The notes below the pieces were generated by a model that saw only the letters and a list, made by a program, of their open reading frames with translations, was not told the origin of the DNA and ran no database searches. Shown in pieces: positions 52,841-61,280 of a stretch of 64,000 bases of DNA. The DNA is taken from positions 1 through 64,000 of the forward strand of contig NZ_CACVBR010000012.1 of the NCBI RefSeq assembly GCF_902728265.1. Reading direction: 5' to 3'. The DNA comes from Chryseobacterium potabilaquae. GTDB lineage: Bacteria > Bacteroidota > Bacteroidia > Flavobacteriales > Weeksellaceae. Made by a program: the position numbers and the translations under genes. Position 1 is the first letter of the stretch. Every line of letters begins with the position of its first letter.

Positions 52841-53353
52841 TCAAGCTATTATTATAATTTCTTTTCTTAAACTTTCTATGGTAGATGAAATATAGTCTTC
52901 TCCATTCATATAGCTCATAATAAAGACAGTTTTAAACTCATCCAAATTCGGGCCATTATTAAATCCTTTATATGTGGTATGAAGCAGATCTATTACAGCC
53001 AATTTTGAGTCAACAATATGCTGCCATGAATTTTTTGTTATATATAATTGCTGGGAAGAATTATATTCAAACTCTTCATTAATTGTTTTTTCTGTAAGAA
53101 AGATAAATTCATGTGTTTCTAAATCTTTGTCAAACTTTTGAATAAGATTAGATGGCTTTATTCTTTCCAGAAAAAGAGTCATCCTTTCATAAGAATGGGT
53201 CTTATTTTCAGAATTTGATTTTATAGAAAGAATCTTTATCTCTTGGTTTTTTAGGGTTATATACGAGTGTACAAACTGCCGTAGCAATACCAAAAATGGA
53301 ATTGCTATAATCAATGCAAACGCATAGGGTAAATATCCTGATAAACTTGCCAT
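52841..53353 (-). CDS. Membrane-anchored protein of unknown function
   Basis: 170 residues; a single N-terminal membrane helix (LPYAFALIIAIPFLVLLRQFVHSY, about 7-30) followed by a cytoplasmic domain with helix HSYERMTLFLERIKPSNLIQKF and the segment VIDLLHTTYKGFNNGP. Family not recognised. Lies 33 bp before ppa, possibly co-transcribed. Confidence 0.7.
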   Translation of the reverse strand: MASLSGYLPYAFALIIAIPFLVLLRQFVHSYITLKNQEIKILSIKSNSENKTHSYERMTLFLERIKPSNLIQKFDKDLETHEFIFLTEKTINEEFEYNSSQQLYITKNSWQHIVDSKLAVIDLLHTTYKGFNNGPNLDEFKTVFIMSYMNGEDYISSTIESLRKEIIIIA

Positions 53354-53388
53354 AATCTAGACGGCAAAATTACTAATATTTTATGAAA

Positions 53389-54321
53389 TTATAACTCAAA
53401 TAAAGCAGGTCTTTGTGTGACCTCATGATAGCAAATACTATTTTCATCAAAAAAATGGTAAACAAGGCTCTTTCTTGTTCTATTTTTATCCAAATGAGGT
53501 TCTCCTCCATGTAAAATATTAGCATGCCAAATAAGAAGATCTCCTTTTTGAGCTTTAAATATTTCCTTTTTCAATCCCAACTCTTTTATCTTATTTTCAA
53601 GAAACTCTTCATACGCTTTGTAGCTTTTCTTTCCTATTTTTAATCGATCTCCTTCATTATCATAATCTGAATTTAGGAAATAGGGTAATTTATGCGTTTG
53701 AGGAATATAATGTAATGCTCCATTATTTTCATCCACATCTTCTAAAGCAATCCAAACTCCCAAAAGTCCCCCTAGTGGATAAGTAGTCATATGAATACTA
53801 TCAGAATGGGTTTTTTGTTGACTGCCTTTAATAAAATTAATACTTTGAAATAATTTTGCTTGCCCATCGAGTAGAATAGAAAGAAAATCAATCAAATTTT
53901 TGTCATTTCCTATATTTTTAATGATCTCAGAATAATGAATGGCAAACATAAGCTTATTTCCATAACGAAACTTGAGAGTCCCTTCTTTCATTAGATTATT
54001 TATCTCATTATTTATTTGATCCACAACATCCGAGCTTAGATAATTTTTAAGGATCAGATATCCATTAACATCATAGTTATCAACACTGACTTTATTTTCT
54101 TCCGAAAGGTTTTTATAAAAAAGAGTCGCCATCAATTTCTCATGATCAATTTTTCTTTCTACAGGAGGAAGATGAGAAAAATCTTTACTTGAAATACTTG
54201 AAAAATAGGATTTCCTTATACCATATTTTTTATAAAGAGAGATATTATGTCTTAATTTTCTCTTGTTGAAAAAATTATATAACACATAAGGTAATTTATA
54301 ATTGCGAACTTGTTTAAACAT
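53389..54321 (-). CDS. Phytanoyl-CoA dioxygenase (PhyH) family protein
   Basis: 310 residues. Fe(II)/2-oxoglutarate oxygenase fold: VDNYDVNGYLILKNYLSSDVVDQINNEI, first iron ligands in QQKTHSDSIHMTTYPLGGLLGVWIALEDVDENNGALHYIPQTHK (HxD as H-S-D), and the distal His in GDLLIWHANILHGG plus the Arg in NRTRKSLVYHF. All ligands are present. The substrate is unknown; similar enzymes hydroxylate lipids or small metabolites. Next to a FemAB/GNAT-like gene (75 bp). Confidence 0.85.
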   Translation of the reverse strand: MFKQVRNYKLPYVLYNFFNKRKLRHNISLYKKYGIRKSYFSSISSKDFSHLPPVERKIDHEKLMATLFYKNLSEENKVSVDNYDVNGYLILKNYLSSDVVDQINNEINNLMKEGTLKFRYGNKLMFAIHYSEIIKNIGNDKNLIDFLSILLDGQAKLFQSINFIKGSQQKTHSDSIHMTTYPLGGLLGVWIALEDVDENNGALHYIPQTHKLPYFLNSDYDNEGDRLKIGKKSYKAYEEFLENKIKELGLKKEIFKAQKGDLLIWHANILHGGEPHLDKNRTRKSLVYHFFDENSICYHEVTQRPALFEL

Positions 54322-54396
54322 AGTAAAATTATGTTTTGGAAATAACTTTATAAAGTTAGGGAATAATATTTGGAATAAATCTAAACAACTAGTGCA

Positions 54397-55263
54397 TTAT
54401 GTAAATTTTTTTAAAATTTTATTTTCAATAAAACTATATTCATGAAGTTCCGCTCCAAAACTTTTAAAAAAAACTTCTATTCCACGAATATTACTTCCCA
54501 TAAAATTAAATTTCTTTTCGTGAATATAGTGTTGTAGAATGCGATCAATAATAAAGGATGATCCATTTTCAACTTTATATTCTTCATCGTTGAAAAGAGC
54601 CAGTAATGATAATTCTTTATTTTCGGTGATTAATAAAGCAAGACTAATTAATTGATCCCCCAAATAAGCCCCACATATTGTAACAAATTTATTGGTGATA
54701 AGAAAGTCGAGATATTTCTTAAATATTTCAAAATCAGCTTGAGTAGGAATTCCTTTAGAATTCTTCTCAATAAACATCATACATTCTTTATTGATACTGA
54801 GCTCTTTATAAATGAGATGTCTTGTACTTTTTGTTGTTGACTTTCTTCCTTTAAAATATTTTTTTCTTCTTAAAATTTCATAATCAGAAATAGGAATTAT
54901 ATAATTTTTCTTTTTCTCTAAAACAGAGGGAAAATTATTATATTGATTAAAAGAATACAAGAATACCCAATACTCTTTTTTCAAAAAAGCTAAAAAAAGA
55001 TGGTTGATTTCACTATCATCTTTTTTTGAGAAAATTCCTAATTGTTGACAAAAAAGAGGCATATGAACAAAGTTAAATCCAAATTTCTTGGTTAAATGTA
55101 TGGGCATTACAGCTTCATAATCACCATATACCAATATATGCCATTTTCCTGAAAGTTTATCTAAAACATTTTTCCTAGCATACCAATTTTTCTGACAAGA
55201 TTCATCTAAACATCTAGAATATTTTTCAAAATCAATTTCCTGATATCGTAATTTTCTAATCAT
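54397..55263 (-). CDS. GNAT-fold FemAB-like acyltransferase (tentative)
   Basis: 288 residues with the layout of FemAB/BioF2-like acyltransferases: N-terminal YSRCLDESCQKNWYARKNVLD (substrate-binding), WHILVYGDYEAVMPIHLTKKFGFNFVHMPLFCQQLGIF, and a second GNAT half with GAYLGDQLISLALLITENKELSLLALFNDEEYK and GSSFIIDRILQHYIHEKKFNFMGSNIRGIEVFFKSFGA. Such enzymes aminoacylate or acylate cell-wall precursors or lipids. Stop overlaps the radC start region? No: its own start overlaps the radC stop by 4 bp, so the genes are coupled. Confidence 0.6.
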   Translation of the reverse strand: MIRKLRYQEIDFEKYSRCLDESCQKNWYARKNVLDKLSGKWHILVYGDYEAVMPIHLTKKFGFNFVHMPLFCQQLGIFSKKDDSEINHLFLAFLKKEYWVFLYSFNQYNNFPSVLEKKKNYIIPISDYEILRRKKYFKGRKSTTKSTRHLIYKELSINKECMMFIEKNSKGIPTQADFEIFKKYLDFLITNKFVTICGAYLGDQLISLALLITENKELSLLALFNDEEYKVENGSSFIIDRILQHYIHEKKFNFMGSNIRGIEVFFKSFGAELHEYSFIENKILKKFT

Positions 55264-55937
55264 AATAATCCTTCGTCTGAAAAGCTGAAATAAGAGTTTT
55301 GTGTAATAATTAAATGATCCAAAAGCTGGATACTTAATGTCTTTCCTCCTCCTAATATTTTTTGAGTAATCTGCATATCATCTTTACTAGGATCTAAACT
55401 TCCCGACGGATGATTATGGGCGATAATCACTGCAGTGGCAAAATGATCCAAAGCGGTTTTAAATAATATCCTCACATCAACAATAGATTGGCTAATTCCT
55501 CCATGAGTTAATTGAGCCACATGAATGACTTTATTACTCTGATTCAAAAAAATAGCCCAAAATTCTTCGGTTCTTAAATCTGATAAATAGTTTTTTAAGA
55601 CATTATAGGCATCTCTACTATTGGAAATTGTTATTTTTTCAGGAATATCCTGGCTTGCCCTTCTTCTTCCAATCTCCAATGCCGTCGCTATGGAAATCGC
55701 TTTAACTTCTCCTATTCCTTTAAACTTCACTAAATCTTTCACAGAAAGTAAACTTAATTGGTTCCAATTATTATCTACTGAGGTTAAAATTCGTCTTGCT
55801 AACTCTACCGCTGATTCATCTTTATTTCCACTTCCCATAATAATAGCTAATAATTCGGAGTCGGAAAGTGAGTTCTTGCCCTTAAGTAAAAACTTTTCTC
55901 TAGGCCTATCATCTTCTGCAAGAAACTTTATGGACAT
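55260..55937 (-). CDS. radC: RadC-family JAB/MPN+ domain protein
   Basis: 225 residues. UPF0758 family: N-terminal RPREKFLLKGKNSLSDSELLAIIMGSGNKDESAVELARRIL, helix-hairpin-helix LVKFKGIGEVKAISIATALEIGRR, and the JAMM metalloprotease motif AVIIAHNHPSGSLDPSKDD (HxHx10D). The metal ligands are intact. The historic name RadC implies DNA repair, but that role is not supported in E. coli. Operon with the downstream FemAB-like gene (4-bp overlap). Confidence 0.93.
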   Translation of the reverse strand: MSIKFLAEDDRPREKFLLKGKNSLSDSELLAIIMGSGNKDESAVELARRILTSVDNNWNQLSLLSVKDLVKFKGIGEVKAISIATALEIGRRRASQDIPEKITISNSRDAYNVLKNYLSDLRTEEFWAIFLNQSNKVIHVAQLTHGGISQSIVDVRILFKTALDHFATAVIIAHNHPSGSLDPSKDDMQITQKILGGGKTLSIQLLDHLIITQNSYFSFSDEGLL

Positions 55938-55970
55938 TTTTAATAATTAAGTAAATTGTTTGTAAATAAT

Positions 55971-56543
55971 TTAATAGAAAGCATATAAAATAATGGGTTG
56001 TTTTGAGCCATCTATATATTTTGCTGATTGATTGAAAGCATATTGTGAAAGCATAGGACATCCAAGACTTAAACATGTGGGATTTGTCGATTCTTTATCG
56101 GGAACACAATGGTAGGAATGTAGAACAATGGCTCTTTCCATAGCATTATTATTGGTAGAATCTAAACCTTTTAAACGGTATGCTTTTCCAAATTTACCGA
56201 TATAACTTTCGCCAACTTCAAATTTCCCTAAAGAAGACTGATAAGACCCATTAATATTGCTAAATGTTAAGGAAGTAGTCTTTGTATTTTCAGAACCGGA
56301 TCCATGAGACACAATGGCCCTCTGTAAAATACTGTCCTTTTTCAAATCATAGAAAAAATATCTATATTTTCCCGAATGAATTTTAAAATTAATAAAGATC
56401 GCCACATTTTGATTATAATCTTTTCCTTTAATATAATTTTTAACCTCTGAAATCGCCTCTTGGGGCAACCCTTCTAGGTGTTGAGCCTTAATCGTTCCAT
56501 GCGAAATAAGAAGAAAAAATATGAAAAGAAAATGTTTCATCAT
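55971..56543 (-). CDS. Murein L,D-transpeptidase catalytic-domain family protein
   Basis: 190 residues. Signal peptide MMKHFLFIFFLLISHGTIKAQ. A YkuD-like catalytic motif is visible: AIVLHSYHCVPDKES then CLSLGCPMLSQYAFN, with Cys of SLGCPML as nucleophile and HS/YH upstream. Residues KYRYFFYDLKKDSILQRAIVSHGSG form the substrate cleft strand. Members cut or cross-link peptidoglycan peptides in the periplasm. Two adjacent ATG codons could start it. Confidence 0.82.
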   Translation of the reverse strand: MMKHFLFIFFLLISHGTIKAQHLEGLPQEAISEVKNYIKGKDYNQNVAIFINFKIHSGKYRYFFYDLKKDSILQRAIVSHGSGSENTKTTSLTFSNINGSYQSSLGKFEVGESYIGKFGKAYRLKGLDSTNNNAMERAIVLHSYHCVPDKESTNPTCLSLGCPMLSQYAFNQSAKYIDGSKQPIILYAFY

Positions 56544-56559
56544 TGAGCGATATTATTAC

Positions 56560-57228
56560 TTATTCTATGATCATTCCGTCTTTCATAACTAATTTCCTGT
56601 CTGTAACATCTGCCAAATTAGGATTATGTGTTACAATTACAAATGTCTGATTGTATTTATCTCTTAAATCAAAAAATAATTGATGAAGGTCATCTGCATT
56701 TTTTGAATCTAAATTTCCTGTAGGTTCATCTGCAAAAATAATTTTAGGAGAATTTATAAGAGCTCTAGCAACCGCTACTCTTTGTGCCTCTCCTCCTGAA
56801 AGTTGATTAGGTTTATGGTGTCCTCTTTGTTCTATATTTAAGTCCTCAAATAAGGCATACGCTTTTTCTATTGCTTCTTTTTCATTGGTCCCTGCAATTT
56901 TTGTAGGAAGTAACACGTTTTCCAATGCCGTAAATTCTGGAAGTAATTGGTGAAACTGAAATACAAAACCAATATTTTGATTTCTAAATTTAGAAAGTTG
57001 CTTATCATTCATATTAATGAAGGATTCCCCTGCAATAGATATTTCAGTATCGTATTTACTAGAATTCGTAGGTACATCAAGCGTTCCTAAAATTTGCAAA
57101 AGCGTAGACTTTCCTGCTCCGGATTCTCCCACAATTGAAACCACCTCTCCTGTTTTGATATGGATATCAACCCCTTTTAACACTTCTAAATTTCCATACG
57201 ATTTATGGATATTTCTTGCTTTAATCAT
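56560..57228 (-). CDS. ABC transporter ATP-binding protein, LolD/MacB type
   Basis: 222 residues. Walker [13 protein letters not shown] (33-44), Q-loop [18 protein letters not shown], signature [15 protein letters not shown], Walker [19 protein letters not shown]-loop [10 protein letters not shown]. The [14 protein letters not shown] sequence is typical for LolD, which powers lipoprotein release from the inner membrane. The permease (LolC/E) is not adjacent, so the exact transporter is not certain. Confidence 0.9.
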   Translation of the reverse strand: MIKARNIHKSYGNLEVLKGVDIHIKTGEVVSIVGESGAGKSTLLQILGTLDVPTNSSKYDTEISIAGESFINMNDKQLSKFRNQNIGFVFQFHQLLPEFTALENVLLPTKIAGTNEKEAIEKAYALFEDLNIEQRGHHKPNQLSGGEAQRVAVARALINSPKIIFADEPTGNLDSKNADDLHQLFFDLRDKYNQTFVIVTHNPNLADVTDRKLVMKDGMIIE

Positions 57229-57310
57229 ATTTCAAAAATAGTAATTTGATTTTAAAATTCAAGTAAGAATAGTAAGGATAATTTTTATAAATCTACAATT
57301 TGTTTAAATA

Positions 57311-57336
57311 AAAAACCTCTCAAATTGAGAGGTTTT
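57311..57336 (-). terminator. Terminator of pdhC
   Basis: AAAACCTCTC / GAGAGGTTTT stem, AAATT loop, then TTATTT on the minus strand; 22 bp after the pdhC stop. Confidence 0.9.
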
Positions 57337-57357
57337 AATATTTTAAAGACTAGAATA

Positions 57358-58953
57358 TTACAATAACAAAGTTAAAGGGTTTTCTAGATACATTTTTAAT
57401 GTTTGTAAGAATTGAGCACCCGTAGCACCATCTACTACTCTATGATCACATGCCAATGAAAGTTTCATAATATTCCCCACAACAATTTGTCCTTCTTTTA
57501 CAATTGGCTTCTCAATAATGGCGCCTACTGAAAGAATGGCAGAATTGGGTTGGTTAATGATACTGGTAAAGGTTTCGATTCCGAACATACCTAAATTTGA
57601 AATAGAGAATGTAGAACCTTCCATTTCATTTGCTTTCAGACCTTTATTCTTTGCTCTCGAAGCCATATCTTTTACGACAACTGAAATTTGAGTATAGTTC
57701 ATTTGATCTGTATTCTTAAGTACAGGAACTACCAATCCATCAGGAATTGCTACCGCTACCCCTACATTAATATTTCCTCTATGAATAATTTTATCACCTG
57801 CCCAACTTGAATTCACTTGAGGATGTTTTCTTAAAGCAATTGCGGTTGCCTTAATAATCATATCATTGAAAGAAATTTTTGTATCTGGTAAAGAATTGAT
57901 TTCCTTTCTAGCCTCGATGGCTTTGTCCATGTTAATCTCCACCATTAGGTAATAATGAGGTGCAGAAAATTTACTCTCGGAAAGACGTTTTGCAATCACG
58001 TTTCTTACCTGTGAGTTTTGAGTTTCCGTATCCTCTCCTTGAACAAAACTTGGCGCTACCGGAGCAGCTTGACTTGCAGAAGACGCCACTGAAGATGGTT
58101 GATAATTTTCAATATCTTTCTTCACGATTCTTCCATTTTCTCCGGAACCTTTAACACTGTTGATGTTAACACCCTTATCTTGAGCCATTTTCTTTGCTAG
58201 AGGTGATATAGCAACTCTATCAGAAGAAGAATTCGAAGTAGATATTGATTTTTCTTCAATTTTCTTTTCTACTTTTTGTTCAGTGGTTTTTTCAGAAGAT
58301 GGGACAGCTTGTTTTTTAGAACCAATATTAGATACATCAGTTCCTGCAGGCCCAATAATCGCCAAAACAGAATCCACAGGAGAAGCTCCTCCTTCTTCAA
58401 CACCTTGCTTTAATAAAACCCCATCAAATTCAGATTCAAAGTCCTGAACTGCTTTATCTGTTTCAATCTCCGCAAGAAGATCACCTTCTTTTACTGTATC
58501 TCCTACATTCTTATGCCACTTTGCTACTTTACCTTCTGTCATTGTATCAGAAAGTCGAGGCATTGTAATAATTTCTACTCCTTTTGGAATATCTGCTGAC
58601 ACTTGTTCAACAGGAGTTGCGTTATTTTCTGTTTTAGATTCTTCTTCAGATTTCTTTTCTTCAGAACTTGGTGATGCAGAAGTATTTCCCTCTGTCAATC
58701 CTGAAATATCTTCTCCTTCATTTCCGATAATCGCTAACACAGAATCTACAGCAGCTGCATTACCTTCTTCTACACCAATGTATAAAAGAGTACCCTCTAT
58801 TTCAGACTCAAAATCTTGAACAGCCTTATCGGTTTCAATTTCAGCTAAAATATCACCTTCCTTTACTTTATCTCCTACTTTTTTATGCCATTTTGCCACC
58901 TTTCCTTCCGTCATCGTATCGGAAAGTCGGGGCATTGTAATTACTTCTGCCAT
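57358..58953 (-). CDS. pdhC: Pyruvate dehydrogenase E2, dihydrolipoamide acetyltransferase
   Basis: 531 residues. Two tandem lipoyl domains (Lys in AEIETDKAVQDFESE near 40-54 and again near 168-182), Pro/Ser/Glu-rich linkers, a peripheral subunit-binding domain (AISPLAKKMAQDKGVNINSVKGSGENGRIVKKDIE) and the catalytic core with HRVVDGATGAQFL near the C-terminus. Transfers acetyl groups to CoA in the E1-E2-E3 complex. It follows pdhA (98 bp); E1-beta and E3 are elsewhere. Confidence 0.95.
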   Translation of the reverse strand: MAEVITMPRLSDTMTEGKVAKWHKKVGDKVKEGDILAEIETDKAVQDFESEIEGTLLYIGVEEGNAAAVDSVLAIIGNEGEDISGLTEGNTSASPSSEEKKSEEESKTENNATPVEQVSADIPKGVEIITMPRLSDTMTEGKVAKWHKNVGDTVKEGDLLAEIETDKAVQDFESEFDGVLLKQGVEEGGASPVDSVLAIIGPAGTDVSNIGSKKQAVPSSEKTTEQKVEKKIEEKSISTSNSSSDRVAISPLAKKMAQDKGVNINSVKGSGENGRIVKKDIENYQPSSVASSASQAAPVAPSFVQGEDTETQNSQVRNVIAKRLSESKFSAPHYYLMVEINMDKAIEARKEINSLPDTKISFNDMIIKATAIALRKHPQVNSSWAGDKIIHRGNINVGVAVAIPDGLVVPVLKNTDQMNYTQISVVVKDMASRAKNKGLKANEMEGSTFSISNLGMFGIETFTSIINQPNSAILSVGAIIEKPIVKEGQIVVGNIMKLSLACDHRVVDGATGAQFLQTLKMYLENPLTLLL

Positions 58954-58972
58954 AATTTTATTTGGTTAATTC

Positions 58973-59035
58973 GTTAATGTGATGATGTAATGATAAGAAC
59001 AGTGACATATAAATTATCACATTAACATATCATCG
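58973..59035. repeat. Spaced inverted repeat between pdhA and pdhC
   Basis: GTTAATGTGAT (near 58973) and its complement ATCACATTAAC (near 59017-59028), separated by about 33 bp. Could form a hairpin in the pdhA-pdhC mRNA. Confidence 0.5.
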
Positions 59036-59051
59036 TATCAGCAAATTATTT

Positions 59052-60053
59052 TTAGTTTTCTAATTTATCTATGAACGGATAATCTTCTTGAGCATATACA
59101 TACTCATAGATTTTTTCAGCATCAGGATATGGAGAATTTTCCATAAACTCTATACACTCATCTACAAAATCTCTTGATTTATTATCCATAGCCTCCAGCT
59201 CTTGTTCAGTGGCCCAATTATTTGATAAAATTCTATGTTTTATCAATTCTATAGGATCATCATTTTTATGAATAGCTACTTCTTCTTTAGATCTATAAGG
59301 TTCAGCATCAGACATTGAATGTCCTCTATAACGATATGTTCTTGCTTCAATAAAAGTAGGACCGTCGCCTCTTCGTGCTCTTTCAATAGCTTCATAAGCT
59401 ACTTCAGCCACTTTTTCAGGATCCATTGCATCTACGGCAAGACAAGGCATTTCATATCCAAGTCCTAGTTTATAGATATCTTCATGGTTGGCTGTTCTCT
59501 TTACAGAAGTTCCCATGGCATATTGGTTATTTTCCACTACAAATACTACCGGTAGCTTCCAATTCATCGCCATATTAAATGTTTCATGTAATGATCCTTG
59601 TCTAGCTGCACCATCTCCAAAAAAGCAAATATTTACTGCTTTTCTGTCAAAATATTGATCTGCAAATGCTATCCCGGCTCCTAAAGGAATCTGTCCTCCA
59701 ACAATTCCGTGACCACCATAAAAACGATGCTCTTTACTAAAAATGTGCATAGATCCACCCATACCACCTGATGTCCCTGTAGCTTTACCGCAAAGTTCAG
59801 CCATGATTCTTTTTGGATCTACTCCCATTGCCATTGGATGGATATGACATCTATAAGCAGTAATCATACTATCTTTAGTTAAATCCATTGCATGAGTAAA
59901 ACCGGCAGGTATAGCTTCCTGACCATTATACAAATGTAAAAAACCTCTGATTTTTTGTTTTAGATAAAGAGAACGGCACTTGTCTTCAAACCTTCTCCAC
60001 ATTGTCATATCTTCATACCATTTAAGGTATACCTCTTTAGAAAATTCTTTCAT
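59052..60053 (-). CDS. pdhA: Pyruvate dehydrogenase E1 component, alpha subunit
   Basis: 333 residues. Thiamine diphosphate motif GDGAARQGSLHETFNMAMNW...VVFVVENNQYAMGT (GDG...NN), the phosphorylation-loop region YRYRGHSMSDAEPYRSKEEV, and IRGFLHLYNGQEAIPAGF near the N-terminus. Heterotetrameric E1 type, so a separate beta subunit must exist elsewhere. Upstream of pdhC on the same strand. Confidence 0.95.
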   Translation of the reverse strand: MKEFSKEVYLKWYEDMTMWRRFEDKCRSLYLKQKIRGFLHLYNGQEAIPAGFTHAMDLTKDSMITAYRCHIHPMAMGVDPKRIMAELCGKATGTSGGMGGSMHIFSKEHRFYGGHGIVGGQIPLGAGIAFADQYFDRKAVNICFFGDGAARQGSLHETFNMAMNWKLPVVFVVENNQYAMGTSVKRTANHEDIYKLGLGYEMPCLAVDAMDPEKVAEVAYEAIERARRGDGPTFIEARTYRYRGHSMSDAEPYRSKEEVAIHKNDDPIELIKHRILSNNWATEQELEAMDNKSRDFVDECIEFMENSPYPDAEKIYEYVYAQEDYPFIDKLEN

Positions 60054-60180
60054 GTGTTAGCCTTTGCTTGTTTATGATGAAAATAGTTCAGCAAAATTAT
60101 GAAAAAAACTTTGTTTTTATTGCATATCTCTCAATTGTTTTTTTAGTTATAATATTATATTTACATTCTTAAACTTGAAT

Positions 60181-60783
60181 ATGGAAGGAAAACAATATTT
60201 ATTTGTGCATACAATTTCAAAAATCATATCAGATTTTTTTAATCCGCTAGTTTCGTTATTTATATTTTTCTTATATATGAGTGTTCAGAAATATTCTTTT
60301 AAAGATTCACTTATATATTTTTCACCTATCCTACTGATCATCATACTTCCCGTAATTATTTGGTTAGTTTGGAACGTAAAAACAGGAAGATATACTAATA
60401 TGGATGTTTCCAATCGCAATCAAAGAAAAACATTATATATATTCATTGGAATCTGTGTTATTACTTATCTCATTTTTCACTACATACAAAATAGACATCT
60501 AGATTTTGTTATGTTGTTTATATTAATTTTGTTAATTACTTTACAAATTAGCAATTTTTATATTAAAAGTTCAATGCATACCGCATTTAATATATTTGTT
60601 GCGGCGTTATTTTTCTCATTAAATCCTCAAGCAGGACTGATTTGGTTGGGAATTGCAGTACTCGTTGGAATTACGAGAATCATATTAAAAAGACATACTG
60701 TAAAAGAAGTATTTATGGGTGCCGGAATCGCATTTGTGATATCTTTTATTTATCTTTATTGCAATATACAATTTCAATATTAA
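60181..60783 (+). CDS. Membrane phosphatase of the PAP2 family (divergent)
   Basis: 200 residues from the ATG at 60181 (a TTG six bases earlier is the only alternative). Six hydrophobic segments. PAP2 motifs appear in weakened form: DVSNRNQRKTLY for motif 1, IKSSMHTAFNIF for motif 2 (PSGH-like) and TRIILKRHTVKEVFMG for motif 3 (SRxxxxxHxxxD, with Glu for Asp). Probably acts on lipid phosphates, but activity is uncertain. Ten bases before the BlaI-like gene. Confidence 0.65.
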   Translation: MEGKQYLFVHTISKIISDFFNPLVSLFIFFLYMSVQKYSFKDSLIYFSPILLIIILPVIIWLVWNVKTGRYTNMDVSNRNQRKTLYIFIGICVITYLIFHYIQNRHLDFVMLFILILLITLQISNFYIKSSMHTAFNIFVAALFFSLNPQAGLIWLGIAVLVGITRIILKRHTVKEVFMGAGIAFVISFIYLYCNIQFQY

Positions 60784-60792
60784 TTATACTAT

Positions 60793-61257
60793 ATGAAAAT
60801 AAACCACCTCACATCAGCAGAAGAAAACTTAATGATGTTATTTTGGAAATTGGATTCTTTTTATTTAAAAGATATTATGGAAAAACATCCTGAGCCTAAA
60901 CCTCACCAAAATACAGTTTCCACTTATTTAAAAATATTAGTTGAAAAAGGATTTCTATCAACTGAAAAAGAAGGCAGAATTTTCAAATATACCACACTGA
61001 TTCCTCAAGAAGATTATAAAGAATTTTTATTAAAAGAACTTTCCCATAAATTTTTCAATAATTCTGGAAAAGAAATCTTGGACTTTTTACTCAATATAAA
61101 AATGATTTCACAAGATGATTTGAAAGAGTATTTCAAGCTTAAATGGGAACTAAGACCCCTCAAAATAAAAGAACCTACTTTGGAATATGCAGAGGCTATT
61201 TTAAATCCTAAAAAGAAGAAAAAAAATAAAGAGAAAAAGAAGAAGAAAAAAAGTTAA
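60793..61257 (+). CDS. BlaI/MecI-family transcriptional regulator
   Basis: 154 residues. Winged-helix domain with LTSAEENLMMLFWKLDSFYLKDIMEKHPEPKPHQNTVSTYLKILVEKGFLSTEKEGRIFKYTTLI (typical helix-wing), a C-terminal dimerisation region, and an unusual poly-Lys tail (KKKKKNKEKKKKKKS). BlaI repressors are normally cleaved under control of a BlaR1/M56 sensor, but no M56 gene is present. Lies between the PAP2-like gene and a DUF4153 gene, all close together. Confidence 0.85.
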   Translation: MKINHLTSAEENLMMLFWKLDSFYLKDIMEKHPEPKPHQNTVSTYLKILVEKGFLSTEKEGRIFKYTTLIPQEDYKEFLLKELSHKFFNNSGKEILDFLLNIKMISQDDLKEYFKLKWELRPLKIKEPTLEYAEAILNPKKKKKNKEKKKKKKS

Positions 61258-61280
61258 ATCAATATAACACCTTTACAAAT

